A stretch of DNA of 64,000 nt. Origin: Shewanella violacea DSS12. GTDB taxonomy: Bacteria > Pseudomonadota > Gammaproteobacteria > Enterobacterales > Shewanellaceae. The position numbers and the translations under genes were made by a program. Shown here one piece after another: positions 28,625 to 38,169 of this stretch. Within the stretch, counting starts at the first letter, position 1, and each line of letters begins with the position of its first letter. Under the pieces are notes generated by a model. It saw only the letters and a list, made by a program, of their open reading frames with translations, was not told the origin of the DNA and made no database searches. The stretch is taken from NCBI RefSeq assembly GCF_000091325.1, contig NC_014012.1, positions 3,604,500 to 3,668,499 of the forward strand, read 5' to 3'.

Positions 28625-30088
28625 ATGAAGATATTCACTCGACAGAATCGAACTCGGGGGATTTTGGCCCTGTGTATGATTCTCTGTATTACTCTGTTTG
28701 CTAGCCTCTCAAAAGCACAAGCCGAGTCTAATGGAGCTGAGGCCAGCTTCAGTGAAGCCGAGCTGGCACAGATGCTCGCGCCTATCGCCCTGTATCCTGA
28801 CAGCCTGCTGACCCATATTCTTATCTCATCAACCTATCCGCTAGAAATCGTCCAGGCAAAACGATTACAAAGTAAAAATAAGTTACTCCCCATCGAGCAG
28901 TTGATGCACAAAGCCGAAGATCAGGACTGGGACCCAAGTGTCACCGCCCTGCTGGCCTTTCCTACCGTGCTCGACAAGCTCAGTGAGGACTTAGAGTGGA
29001 CACAAGATTTAGGCGATGCCTTCTTACAAGATGAAGAGAAATTGCTGGCCAGCATTCAAACCTTAAGGCATCAAGCCGATGCCGCTAATAGCCTAGCCGA
29101 AATGGAAAATATGTCGGTGAGCCGCGTCGATAACCAGATCATCATAGAGCCAATTCAGCAAGAGATTGTCTACGTGCCCTATTACGATCCAAGACTGGTA
29201 TATGGTCACTGGGCCTGGTATCGCTACCCACCGGTATATTGGGCACCTTCCCCTTATTATGTTCGTCCACACCATGGTCATTTTTATTGGCACAGCGGCG
29301 TTCATATCTCATTTAACTACTACTTCAGCGCCTTTAGTTGGCATAAGCATCATGTGGTGGTTGTTCACCATACTAATTCCCGTCATTACCGATATCACCG
29401 CCCTATCGTGACCAGCCATGGGGCGCAGAGATGGCACCATAAACCCGCACATCGCCGCGGCGTTGCCTATCGCAGTCCAGCGCTGAAACACAGATACAAT
29501 AGTCATCGCCCGAGCACGCAATATAGCAAGCAAGTACGACAGGGCGAAAGTCATGGTATCAAGCGTGGGAGTACAGCTAATAAGCTTCACTCAAAATCTA
29601 CCCACACTAAACGCGCAACTGGCGTGAGTAATCTGAGCCATTACAATAAGCAGATAGCGAAACAGAGGGAACAGAAATTTGCCAGTCGGATGCATCACAA
29701 GAGCAAGGTACAGGTACAGGTACAGGTCAGTGATCCTGGGAGAAACAAGCACAAGCTAAGTAATAAACTAGATCGCACTCAAGCACAGAAAAGATTGAAA
29801 CAAGCATCAAGCAAGCCATCAAATTATAACCGGGTTCAAACTCAATCGAGTAACAAGCCGAGTCAGAAGCCAAGTAACAAGGCGCGCAGTAATTTAAACT
29901 CACAACAACACGAGGCAAAAAATTACAACCGGGTTCAAACTCAATCGAGTCAAAAGGCGTACGAGAACAAGACATCTCACGCCAGAACCCAGCAAGCCAG
30001 GACGTATTCGACGAGACAAGCAAGTCATGAGACTCAAGTGAGAAACTTATCTCAGCTGAGAAGCTCCGTCTCAGCCTTAGGTGCATAA
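28625..30088 (+). CDS. DUF3300 protein with a basic, repetitive C-terminal tail
   Basis: This 487-residue exported protein has a signal peptide ending near KAQAESN (about residue 34). The DUF3300 domain follows (about 40-250): LAQMLAPIALYPDSLLTHILISSTYPLEIVQA and PIQQEIVYVPYYDPRLVYG are typical, followed by an aromatic and His-rich segment (YYVRPHHGHFYWHSG). Residues about 270-487 are low-complexity, basic and rich in Ser, Gln and Asn, with NYNRVQTQSS occurring twice. The function is unknown. Fifteen-base repeats begin directly after the stop. Confidence 0.9.
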   Translation: MKIFTRQNRTRGILALCMILCITLFASLSKAQAESNGAEASFSEAELAQMLAPIALYPDSLLTHILISSTYPLEIVQAKRLQSKNKLLPIEQLMHKAEDQDWDPSVTALLAFPTVLDKLSEDLEWTQDLGDAFLQDEEKLLASIQTLRHQADAANSLAEMENMSVSRVDNQIIIEPIQQEIVYVPYYDPRLVYGHWAWYRYPPVYWAPSPYYVRPHHGHFYWHSGVHISFNYYFSAFSWHKHHVVVVHHTNSRHYRYHRPIVTSHGAQRWHHKPAHRRGVAYRSPALKHRYNSHRPSTQYSKQVRQGESHGIKRGSTANKLHSKSTHTKRATGVSNLSHYNKQIAKQREQKFASRMHHKSKVQVQVQVSDPGRNKHKLSNKLDRTQAQKRLKQASSKPSNYNRVQTQSSNKPSQKPSNKARSNLNSQQHEAKNYNRVQTQSSQKAYENKTSHARTQQARTYSTRQASHETQVRNLSQLRSSVSALGA

Positions 30089-30092
30089 TTAC

Positions 30093-30182
30093 AAGAGTAC
30101 TAATCTCAAGAGTACTCATTACAAAAGTACTAATCTCAAAAGTAATAGCTATAAAAGTAATAGCCAAAGAAGTAATCATCGG
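30093..30182 (+). repeat. 15-bp minisatellite directly after the DUF3300 gene
   Basis: Six units of exactly 15 bases (first unit AAGAGTACTAATCTC) begin five bases after the stop codon. In the +1 frame they read as pentapeptides: KSTNL, KSTHY, KSTNL, KSNSY, KSNSQ, RSNHR, and the frame stays open to a TAG near 30204. This looks like a lost C-terminal extension or a spreading repeat. Confidence 0.85.
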
Positions 30183-30226
30183 TCTCACACTAAACAGAGA
30201 GATTAGCCGAGACTCGAATCAAAACA

Positions 30227-30258
30227 AAAACAGCGAGCTTAGGCTCGCTGTTTTGTTT
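30227..30258. terminator. Bidirectional terminator between DUF3300 gene and rsuA
   Basis: AAAACAGCGAGC (30227-30238) and GCTCGCTGTTTT (30243-30254) form a 12-base-pair stem with a four-base loop. A-runs and T-runs flank both sides, so it can stop transcripts from either convergent gene. Confidence 0.9.
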
Positions 30259-30333
30259 TATCTGCATTGTTATGGTTTGCATCTATAGCTTAGGATTAAG
30301 GCCAGCCCTCGAGCCTAAAGCCAAAGGCGAATA

Positions 30334-31050
30334 TCAGATAACCGACTCATAGCAGTTAAAGCCACTGACTTCATCTGCTGTCAGGTGCCGCCACTCACCA
30401 AGCTCTATATCCAAGCTCAGCTTGCCTACTTGCTGTCGATGTAGGCCGACCACTCGATTGCCCACGGTAAAAAACATACGTTTTACCTGATGATAGCGTC
30501 CCTCGCTGAGGGTTAACAACACCTGATGGGGAGTAATAACTTCAAGCTTAGCCGCTAGTGTCAGTTTTTTTTCGCCCTGTAACTGCAGCCCCTGTTCGAA
30601 TCTGGATACCAGCTCATCGATATCCCCATCTTCGATAGGATCTCTCAGAGTCACCCTATAGGTTTTCTCACAGTGATACTTAGGATTGATAATGTTAAAC
30701 GACCAACGTCCATCATCTGTGATCAATACAAGTCCCGTAGTATCGGCATCCAGCCTGCCTGTTATATGCAGGTCCTCGGCTCTGTCCACCTGGATATAAT
30801 TCATTACCGATGGGTAGTCGCCATCGACATTGGAACACAAGGTATCGATTGGCTTATGCAGCATGATATAACGCGAGGGCCTGGCAACTAGGCGCCGCCC
30901 AGCTAACATGATGCAATTGTTCTCATGCACTTGCGTCTGGGCCGTGACAATAACCAGCTCATTAACCCGCACTTGCCCCGCTTCAATCAAGTCAATTGAT
31001 TCGGCACGGCTAAAATCGGTACTCTTGCAGAGGAATTTGTCGAGGCGCAT
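30334..31050 (-). CDS. rsuA: 16S rRNA pseudouridine(516) synthase RsuA
   Basis: RsuA converts U516 of 16S rRNA to pseudouridine. The 238-residue protein starts with an S4 RNA-binding domain (MRLDKFLCKSTDFSRAESIDLI). It has the catalytic motif GRLDADTTGLVLITDDG and the C-terminal LSEGRYHQVKRMFFTVGN, close to the E. coli enzyme along its length. It is convergent with the DUF3300 gene. Confidence 0.93.
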   Translation of the reverse strand: MRLDKFLCKSTDFSRAESIDLIEAGQVRVNELVIVTAQTQVHENNCIMLAGRRLVARPSRYIMLHKPIDTLCSNVDGDYPSVMNYIQVDRAEDLHITGRLDADTTGLVLITDDGRWSFNIINPKYHCEKTYRVTLRDPIEDGDIDELVSRFEQGLQLQGEKKLTLAAKLEVITPHQVLLTLSEGRYHQVKRMFFTVGNRVVGLHRQQVGKLSLDIELGEWRHLTADEVSGFNCYESVI

Positions 31051-31469
31051 TAATTAATCGGCAACATGTTTGAGATAAATGAGGTGCGCCATTATCGCTA
31101 TTCATCGATGAGGGTCAAGCTGGTCCATAAATCATACCGAACATAAACCTTTATCATGCTGCTAGTTTGAAGCTCTTAAATAATGGCAAGCGCGATCTAA
31201 AACACTAACAACTCAAGTCGCCTGTCGCCAGCCAAAGAAGTTCATAGTTTCCTCGTCAAAAATCCAAAGAGAAACAGATTAACAATCTAAGATGTCAAAA
31301 TATGTCCAGTATGACTTAGGTTCATTAGATAATTTGTTATCAAACCTCAAGCTGCTGCTCAACAATCACACTAAGTAGCAGGAAAAAATAGATAAGTCCT
31401 GTGACTCCTTTCACATTTTTAACACTAATATCTAGAACGCCCCAAGCTTTGCATTAGTAGACTTGATAT
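31051..31469. other. Intergenic stretch before the TonB receptor
   Basis: Apart from the Fur-like sites listed separately, I see no gene, RNA or strong hairpin here. Confidence 0.45.
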
Positions 31470-31484
31470 TGAGATTGATTATCA
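31470..31484 (+). promoter_or_regulatory. Fur box upstream of the TonB receptor
   Basis: TGAGATTGATTATCA matches the 7-1-7 Fur consensus TGATAATNATTATCA in 12 of 14 fixed positions. It lies about 140 bases before the receptor start, so iron repression is likely. Confidence 0.75.
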
Positions 31485-31544
31485 ATAACATCGCGGTAAA
31501 ATTTATACCACACTCACATAAACACCTTATTACTGCGCGTAAAC

Positions 31545-31560
31545 ATGATATGACTATCAT
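31545..31560 (+). promoter_or_regulatory. Possible second Fur-type palindrome
   Basis: ATGATA-TGAC-TATCAT is a perfect inverted repeat 60 bases before the receptor ATG. It resembles Fur half-sites but has the wrong inner spacing, so it is weaker than the site at 31470. Confidence 0.4.
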
Positions 31561-31620
31561 ATATTCATCTAATTTGCTTAGGGAAAGGCACCGCACAGAT
31601 AGAGGTTTTAGGCTTACTCT

Positions 31621-33735
31621 ATGAAGACCCAAGTTAAATTAATCTCTGCCGTCATCGCCGGCGTCCTCCACTCAACGGCATTTGCAGCCCCACAAATCAG
31701 TGAAGCTCCTGATGAGGCAAAAGTGGCAAACAGTGTCCAAGCCAAGCAAGATATCGAAGTGATAACAGTCGTTGGTCGCCAGCAGCACTACAAAACCGAT
31801 CAGGCCCATGCCGCCATGCGCTCGGATGTGTCACTGCTTGATACTCCGCAATCGGTAACCGTTATCCCAACCGAAGTCATGGATGACCAGATGATCCTCA
31901 CCTTGGGCGATGCACTGAAAAATGACGCCAGCGTCTCAATCGGTCGAGTCACCACAGACAGAGAAAGATTTAGCCTGCGAGGTTTCAGCCTAGACGAGAG
32001 TACCAACTTACTTAAAGATGGCCACCAGCACTTCTCTAAATATCGTTTACCTATGGCACTAGTAGATAATATCGAAGTCCTCAAAGGTCCATCTAGCTTG
32101 CTCTATGGTCAGTCTACTCCCGGCGGTCTAGTCAATCTTGTGACCAAGAAGCCAACCTATGATTCATTTTTAGAAGTTAGCGTAAAGGGTGACGACAATG
32201 GCTCGCTGCGAGGCATGCTCGATGCTGGTGGCAGCTTAAACCTAGACGAAACCATACGTTATCGCGCCATTATCGAGAAGCAAGACAATAATAACTGGCG
32301 TGAATACCAGGACGGTAGCGCTCAAGAGAGTGATTTCTTTGTCGGCAGCCTGATGACAGATTTCGACCTCAGTGACAGCCTCACCCTATCACTTCACTAT
32401 GACAAATCCGATGAAGTGGCGGGCCAAGACAGCGGCGCCCTTGTCGATGACCAAGGCAATGCCATTGGCGGCGATGAGACTATCTGGGATATGCCCTGGA
32501 CCAAGATCGATGCTCAGAGCGAGAACTATGGTGCCGATATCAGCTACCAGCTAACCGACGACTGGAATATTGATGCGGGCTATAACAAGCAGCATAACGA
32601 ACGTGAGCGTTGGGAAAGCAAGCCGCAAACAGGTAGCTATGACCCAGATACCGGCAGCTACAAGAATAAACCCTATAACAAGCTGGAAGATTGGCAGCAA
32701 GAGTCCTCCTATTTCGACTTAGTCGGCACGGTCGAAGTTGCTGGCATGCAACATGACCTGCTGCTCGGTGGTAACTATCTCAAGCACGAATACAGCTCAC
32801 TGAAAGTTAAAGGCAAGATGGACTCGGGTAATATAGATACCGGCGTCATCATCCCTCAGCCGGATCTGGATTATGCCGATGGCAAGTCACAAACAGAGCA
32901 TTACAAATACTATGGCGTCTTCGCCCAAGACTTGATCACCTTTAACGATCAATGGCAGGTACTTGTTGGCGTACGTTATGACAAGCAGAAAAAGCCAGAT
33001 GCCGATAGTCAATCTGTGCTACCTAAACTTGGAGTCATCTACCACCCGACAGACTATGGCTCAATCTACGTCAACTACAGTGAAAGCTTCGAGCCACAAG
33101 GCCGAGTTATGGATGATGAGGATGCCAACGATGGTATGGAGCTAGATCCAATCAAGGGCGAGATGTATGAGCTGGGCACTAAATGGGAACTGCTATCGGG
33201 CAAACTTCGCCTCAGCGCAGCACTATTTGATATCAAGCGCAGTAACATCATAGTCAATCAAGGTACATCCGATGACCCTATTACCACTCAAGGTGGAGTC
33301 CAGCGTCATAAGGGCTTTGAGTTAGGCGCCATAGGTCAGATCAACGATGACTTCTCATTGATCACCTCACTCATGTATCTTGATGCAGAATATGAAACCC
33401 ATGATGAATTTCAGGGTAAGCGCCCCGAAGATGTCCCCGAGTGGACAGCCTCTATCTGGGCCAAATACTCGATCACAGATCGCGCCGCCTTCAACTTAGG
33501 TGCCTTCTACGAAGGAGACCGTTTCGGCGACGCCGATAACACTTTCGAGAAATCTGCCTACACCCGCATCGACACTGGTATCAGCTATATACTGCCAGTA
33601 GCCGGAAACGACCTGCAGCTAAGACTGAAAGTCGAGAACCTATTCGATGCAGACTACTTAGGTGGCGGCGAAAACGGTGAAGTGAATGTAGGTAAGCCAA
33701 GAAGCCTGAAGTTTGGGATTAGCTATAAGCTTTAG
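31621..33735 (+). CDS. TonB-dependent siderophore receptor
   Basis: This 704-residue outer-membrane receptor imports iron chelates with energy from TonB. A signal peptide (residues 1 to about 22, ending FAA) is followed by a TonB box (EVITVVGR, about 46-53). The plug domain has TPQSVTVIP, RGFSLDESTNLLKDG and LKGPSSLLYGQSTPGG. A 22-strand barrel ends with KFGISYKL. Sequence style and length fit the ferrichrome/ferrioxamine-type group (TIGR01783), but the ligand cannot be read off. A Fur box lies upstream. Confidence 0.93.
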   Translation: MKTQVKLISAVIAGVLHSTAFAAPQISEAPDEAKVANSVQAKQDIEVITVVGRQQHYKTDQAHAAMRSDVSLLDTPQSVTVIPTEVMDDQMILTLGDALKNDASVSIGRVTTDRERFSLRGFSLDESTNLLKDGHQHFSKYRLPMALVDNIEVLKGPSSLLYGQSTPGGLVNLVTKKPTYDSFLEVSVKGDDNGSLRGMLDAGGSLNLDETIRYRAIIEKQDNNNWREYQDGSAQESDFFVGSLMTDFDLSDSLTLSLHYDKSDEVAGQDSGALVDDQGNAIGGDETIWDMPWTKIDAQSENYGADISYQLTDDWNIDAGYNKQHNERERWESKPQTGSYDPDTGSYKNKPYNKLEDWQQESSYFDLVGTVEVAGMQHDLLLGGNYLKHEYSSLKVKGKMDSGNIDTGVIIPQPDLDYADGKSQTEHYKYYGVFAQDLITFNDQWQVLVGVRYDKQKKPDADSQSVLPKLGVIYHPTDYGSIYVNYSESFEPQGRVMDDEDANDGMELDPIKGEMYELGTKWELLSGKLRLSAALFDIKRSNIIVNQGTSDDPITTQGGVQRHKGFELGAIGQINDDFSLITSLMYLDAEYETHDEFQGKRPEDVPEWTASIWAKYSITDRAAFNLGAFYEGDRFGDADNTFEKSAYTRIDTGISYILPVAGNDLQLRLKVENLFDADYLGGGENGEVNVGKPRSLKFGISYKL

Positions 33736-33772
33736 GGCTTAAATCCAATATTTCATTTAATATAATGACATC

Positions 33773-33798
33773 AAAAAGCCCGTACTTACGGGCTTTTT
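33773..33798. terminator. Bidirectional terminator after the TonB receptor
   Basis: AAAAAGCCCGT and ACGGGCTTTTT form an 11-base-pair stem with loop ACTT. It serves both the receptor and the convergent secreted-protein gene. Confidence 0.93.
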
Positions 33799-33830
33799 AT
33801 TAGTTAATTACTCCTACTGTAGGAATGAAA

Positions 33831-34862
33831 TTATAAACAAACAGCAGCAAGAAGGTTAACATTACCTTTATCAAGATCTGTTTCTTCAATATCAAGTTCA
33901 TCATCACTTGCATCTACAGAAATCATACCTCTATCTTTATTTTTACCCTTGCCTTCTGCCCCTCCAGCTCCTTGAGTTAACACTATCTCAGCTGTTCCCT
34001 CTAGATCTTCATCTGGCTCAGGTAAATCACAAATATAACTCACAGCTAGAGTAGCAGTTAAACCTGAATATACTACGGGAGCTGTAGGAGTAAATTCGCA
34101 AGAATATCCCAACTCTTTATAATTGATACTTAACGAGCCAACAGGTTGAATAGTAGCATCCTCTCCACCAGTACAAGCTTCACTTTCTAAGGTACCTATC
34201 GCTCCAGAGAAGGAATACATTCCTCTACTGCCTTTTTGTGAACTATCACCAGCTTTACCACTCACTTTGGCATAATCGGCCACACAATCAGTCATAAATG
34301 CCATATCGTCCCAACGAACATCAACGGTGTCATCTCCTGTATGTCCAAGATGAGAATTATCATGGGGCATACCATCAATGGTAACAGTTGCTGACATAGC
34401 CCACGCTGGGATATTGCCAGCTAGAGTCATCTCTTCATAATCAAGATTAGCAACATCAGAGCTAGTTGAAAATGGACCATCAACATTAAACTGCACCATC
34501 ATGCCTGCAACCGAGGCATAATCTACAGCATCTACAGTCTCCACAAGAGGGTTGTCGTAATAACCACTTAACTCAAATGTCGCTAAACCATAAGGAGAAC
34601 ATTCATCAAGCTCAGCGAACATCTGCGAAGCACTACCACCAATGTCTTCATCTGCACTAATAAACATGGACCAATCATCAGTTCTTGCACTTGAAACATC
34701 ATCAAGTCGAGCAGCTTCGCCAGTAGTTGACCACTCTCCTCCAGCCCCTTCAAAGCCTTCGTTAGCTAAATGTTCATTTACAAAGTGACCTGCTAACACC
34801 AAGCCACTGAGCCCAAACATGACCGCCATGCTCACGGCTAATATTTTCTTAGATTTAATCAT
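33831..34862 (-). CDS. Secreted acidic protein of unknown function
   Basis: This 343-residue protein starts with a clear signal peptide (MIKSKKILAVSMAVMFGLSGLVLAG). The mature part is acidic and rich in Gly, Ser and Asp, with seven Cys (for example DECSPYG, TDCVADY, SEACTGG) that could form disulfides outside the cytoplasm. It ends in LLAAVCL. The first half resembles a beta-sandwich (FELSGYYDNPL, VTIDGMPHDNSHLGHTG), but I do not recognise the family. GGAGAG lies 5-10 bases before the ATG. It has no neighbour on its strand and convergent transcription with the receptor. Confidence 0.75.
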   Translation of the reverse strand: MIKSKKILAVSMAVMFGLSGLVLAGHFVNEHLANEGFEGAGGEWSTTGEAARLDDVSSARTDDWSMFISADEDIGGSASQMFAELDECSPYGLATFELSGYYDNPLVETVDAVDYASVAGMMVQFNVDGPFSTSSDVANLDYEEMTLAGNIPAWAMSATVTIDGMPHDNSHLGHTGDDTVDVRWDDMAFMTDCVADYAKVSGKAGDSSQKGSRGMYSFSGAIGTLESEACTGGEDATIQPVGSLSINYKELGYSCEFTPTAPVVYSGLTATLAVSYICDLPEPDEDLEGTAEIVLTQGAGGAEGKGKNKDRGMISVDASDDELDIEETDLDKGNVNLLAAVCL

Positions 34863-35535
34863 TACTCTCTCCAGATAAACTTATTAACTAAGCTGCGAGC
34901 TTATCCAGAGGGCAGTTTAATTGATTGAGCCGACCCGGCTTTCTTTTAACTCTTAACTCTTAGCGAGAAAATATTAACGACTACTCACTACTTCTTACTT
35001 CTTGCATCTTACTTATTGCTTTAGCTGGTAGGATTTTTCTGTACCTAGCTATTACAACTGATATAACTGAGTCGGAATACATTTTTTACCACAAACTATC
35101 GTCCGCTCCGTGTCTGGTGGTGTCTGTCATTAGCTTACTTACATCTTGGTTCATCATCTAAAATTTAGTTATTCCAGTGCCTTGTAGGCACCCATTTATA
35201 TGCAAGTTGCAATGCATTTTGAGTTGCATCCTGCATGGTTAAAATATAGTACAAACTCAGTAACAATGCGGAATTGAAGCATGTAACATCCAGCGATTAA
35301 TTCTGGAGTTTTAGGTCCTAATTGAACTAAGCCCATAAAAACTATTATCTAAAATAGATATTCAATGAATATACAAGCCAGTAACTGTAAATATGTTGAT
35401 CCAATTAATAATCTGCATATTTAAATTCCAAGAGGATTTCTATCCAAATAGTTCTAATACTGCCGATTATCGCCAATATGTTTTCTAATGGTATGTGTCG
35501 TTCAATCCTAGAACTCTCAGATTAATTTAATTCCT
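34863..35535. other. A+T-rich intergenic stretch, nothing recognised
   Basis: About 670 bases between two minus-strand genes. I see runs such as CTTAACTCTTA-type short repeats at 34945-35010, but no gene, RNA or convincing terminator. Confidence 0.45.
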
Positions 35536-36324
35536 TCAAGCGTGAATAAATCGACTCGGCGTCTCGCCCATATGCTGCTTAAAAAAGCTGATAAAGGCGC
35601 TATCACTGGAAAAATCCAGAGAAAAAGCCACTTCCGAGATACTTCCGCCCTCGGCGAGTCGTACTATTGCCCCATGTAGCCGCCACTGCTGACGCCAAGC
35701 CTGATAAGGCATTCCGGTTTGCCTGATGAAGATACGCGAAATGGTTTTCTCACTGGCACCAATCATTTTGGCCATTTGATTCAGTGGCTGAGGCAAGGTA
35801 TCTCCAGACATCACTTTTATTAGCCAAGATTTCAAACGAGGATCATCAGGAATAGGCAGTGGCAACATCTCTTCCGGCGCTACCAGCAACTCCTCGATAA
35901 ACAGGGCCAGTAGGTTCTTTTGTTGCTCGGCTGGCATATCCCATGGCCACAGAGACATACGCTCGATAAGCTGTTTAAACAGGTCGTTAACGCCAATAAT
36001 TTTTATCTTGTCAGGCAAGCCGATAAAGGAAGCGGTATCGAAGTACAGAGAACGACATGTCACCACATCACGCATCTGCATTTTGGCACAATGCACTATT
36101 CCCTCTGGGATCCAGGCGGCTTTGGTCGGCGGTAATACATATTGCATCTGCTCCAGAGCTATGGTGATACAACCTTCTGGAGCATACAGCAGCTGTGACT
36201 TCTTATGGCTGTGAACGCCTGAGTCATAAGACCCTATCCCTGAAGCAATGCCGACCACCTGAGCGTTGTAATCGTCTAAGCTCGCTAACACCTCTGCTGC
36301 ACAATCTGAGTTTATAATCGCCAT
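35536..36324 (-). CDS. AraC family regulator, cupin type
   Basis: This 262-residue regulator has an N-terminal cupin (HSHKKSQLLYAPEGCITI, PPTKAAWIPEGIVHC) and C-terminal AraC-type helix-turn-helix pair (MAKMIGASEKTISRIFIRQTG and ISEVAFSLDFSSDSAFISFFKQHMGETPSRF). The arrangement is like NimR of E. coli, which controls a drug-exporting MFS transporter. It is divergent from the RND genes. A decayed partial copy of it lies at 41380-41515, directly upstream of a Bcr/CflA transporter, suggesting that the original target was that transporter. Confidence 0.9.
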   Translation of the reverse strand: MAIINSDCAAEVLASLDDYNAQVVGIASGIGSYDSGVHSHKKSQLLYAPEGCITIALEQMQYVLPPTKAAWIPEGIVHCAKMQMRDVVTCRSLYFDTASFIGLPDKIKIIGVNDLFKQLIERMSLWPWDMPAEQQKNLLALFIEELLVAPEEMLPLPIPDDPRLKSWLIKVMSGDTLPQPLNQMAKMIGASEKTISRIFIRQTGMPYQAWRQQWRLHGAIVRLAEGGSISEVAFSLDFSSDSAFISFFKQHMGETPSRFIHA

Positions 36325-36362
36325 AAGTCTTAATTCTGATATTAAATGCCTCTATCATTGTA

Positions 36363-36420
36363 ATCAGACATCCCGCTGATTGCTATAGTTCTCGGCAGCA
36401 GATTTATTATTCAATGCCAC
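36363..36420. repeat. Divergent araC promoter block, copy 1
   Basis: This block (ATCAGACA..., TGATTGCTATAGTTCTCGGC, CAGATTTA) recurs at 41550-41607 with only a few differences. It includes AATCAG-N8-CTGATT, a perfect inverted repeat that could be the regulator's operator. Confidence 0.8.
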
Positions 36421-36966
36421 CAAGTCACCTCCCACAAGAATGAGAGCCTATTGCTAGAGCGGATAAATCTGCAACTAAGTGAAAGTAACCAGGCTTAAAT
36501 AAGAAACAGCAAAGAAGAAGGAGAAAACTCACGACTCAGAGATTATCGACATCAGAAGTAACTTGCTTCCCGGCAATCCCGATCCCATTGCGGATCGGAT
36601 TACTTTTAGCCACAAGAATACCTACAGCCATAACTAAGCCCATGCTCCCGAGCCTCTCGACGCCTTAGACAATATGCTACCTACTCACCTTGTTACGTGA
36701 TAATCCGCAGTTATCGGCTCTGGCAGGCAAGCTGAAATTATGAGTCTTACTCGTATTTCACAACTATGTCCTTAAGTTACTATTTAATGTCCAAATCCTA
36801 ATATTGGTTCAGAATTATTCATTTTATACTGCTCATTGTTTGTTGCCCTTGTTTATTTATGAGGTACAGCGAGTTCAGGTTTTACACCAATATTTATGTT
36901 TCCAAATATATGCCAAATAGTACTTATTACTGTTCGGATTACTCTATTTGGTTCTGTTTCTATGAT
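36421..36966. other. Intergenic stretch before the RND adaptor gene
   Basis: It holds a seven-base-pair inverted repeat CCGATCC-N6-GGATCGG at 36579-36598. It might be an operator or a weak attenuator. No gene is seen; in-frame ATGs upstream of 36977 lack ribosome binding sites. Confidence 0.45.
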
Positions 36967-36976
36967 AGGAGTTCTT

Positions 36977-38149
36977 ATGTGGCAAATAGTGAAGCTTGCC
37001 TCTTTTATGAGTATGGCGTTATGGATAACGGCCTGTGGACAAAATAATAACCCTAAGCAAGGCCATACGCCTGACAACACTGAAGTGAGTGTTATTAAGG
37101 TTAAGAGTCAATCTCTGGATATTCAAGTCGAACTACCAGGCCGCAGTAAGGCCTTCCTCGAGGCTGAAGTCAGACCTCAAGCCTCGGGTATTATCATCGA
37201 ACGTAGCTTTATCGAAGGCAGCAATGTTAAGAAGGGTCAGTCTCTGTATCAAATAGATTCGGCCACATATAAAGCAAAATTACTCAGTGTTGAAGCAGAG
37301 CTGGCCAGTGCCAATGCTAATCTGATATTGGCTAGAGCGACTATGACTCGTTATAAGGTGCTGATTAAAACTAATGTCGAAAGTCTGGAAAAATTGGATG
37401 AGAAAATTGCGACTTATAAAGTAGCACTAGCAAAAGTTGTGGTAGCTAAAGCGGCGATTAATACCGCCAAGATTAATTTGGTCTATACGGAAGTGAAGGC
37501 ACCTATCTCAGGTAGGATCAGTAAATCTAATGTCACCGTTGGGGCGTTAGTCTCATCTGATAACCCAAAAACCCTGGCAAGGATTCAACAGTTAGACCCC
37601 ATCAATGTGGATATCGCGCAATCCAGTGCACAGCTATTGCGGCTAAAGGCCAAGCTTAAACAAGGTAAATTACAGGTAACCGATAACGCCGATGTGCAGC
37701 TAATTCTTGAAAATGGTACACCCTATGGTTATTCAGGTGTATTGCAATTTTCCGAGGTGAGTGTCGATGAGAATACCGGCTCGGTGACCTTAAGGGCCAA
37801 GTTCCCCAACCCCAATGGTTTATTATTACCGGGGATGTATGTGCGTGCAGTTCTCAATGCAGGTACCGATCCACAAGCGATTCTGGTACCCCAGGAAGCG
37901 CTCACTCGCAACACTAAGGGCCAAGCTGTCGTTATGTTAGTCAATAATGAAAGCAAGGTCGAATCCCGAGTCGTGACCACTGCCGAAGTGATCGATCATC
38001 AATGGCGTATAACACATGGTCTTGCCGTCGGGGACACCCTTATTGTCAAAGGATTGCAAATGATTCATCCCGGCGATCCTGTTAAGCCTATCGCTGCCTC
38101 TTCTGATAAATCCGTAAATATGCTCGCCAATCAATCGGCCAACCAGTAA
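36977..38149 (+). CDS. RND efflux periplasmic adaptor lipoprotein
   Basis: This 390-residue membrane fusion protein couples the inner-membrane RND pump to an outer-membrane channel. The ATG at 36977 follows AGGAG by five bases and gives a lipoprotein signal with lipobox WITAC-G. Longer versions from 36896 lack a site. The biotinyl-lipoyl halves ([24 protein letters not shown] and [19 protein letters not shown]) flank a coiled hairpin, followed by beta-barrel segments ([11 protein letters not shown]). The pump gene follows 20 bases later. No outer-membrane factor gene is adjacent. Confidence 0.92.
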   Translation: MWQIVKLASFMSMALWITACGQNNNPKQGHTPDNTEVSVIKVKSQSLDIQVELPGRSKAFLEAEVRPQASGIIIERSFIEGSNVKKGQSLYQIDSATYKAKLLSVEAELASANANLILARATMTRYKVLIKTNVESLEKLDEKIATYKVALAKVVVAKAAINTAKINLVYTEVKAPISGRISKSNVTVGALVSSDNPKTLARIQQLDPINVDIAQSSAQLLRLKAKLKQGKLQVTDNADVQLILENGTPYGYSGVLQFSEVSVDENTGSVTLRAKFPNPNGLLLPGMYVRAVLNAGTDPQAILVPQEALTRNTKGQAVVMLVNNESKVESRVVTTAEVIDHQWRITHGLAVGDTLIVKGLQMIHPGDPVKPIAASSDKSVNMLANQSANQ

Positions 38150-38169
38150 TAACAATTAAAGGTAGACTT

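Noticed and set aside
29727..30188. 153-codon minus-strand frame opposite the DUF3300 gene
   Set aside because: It is the antisense reading of the low-complexity repeats and the 15-bp array; it has no ribosome binding site or family.
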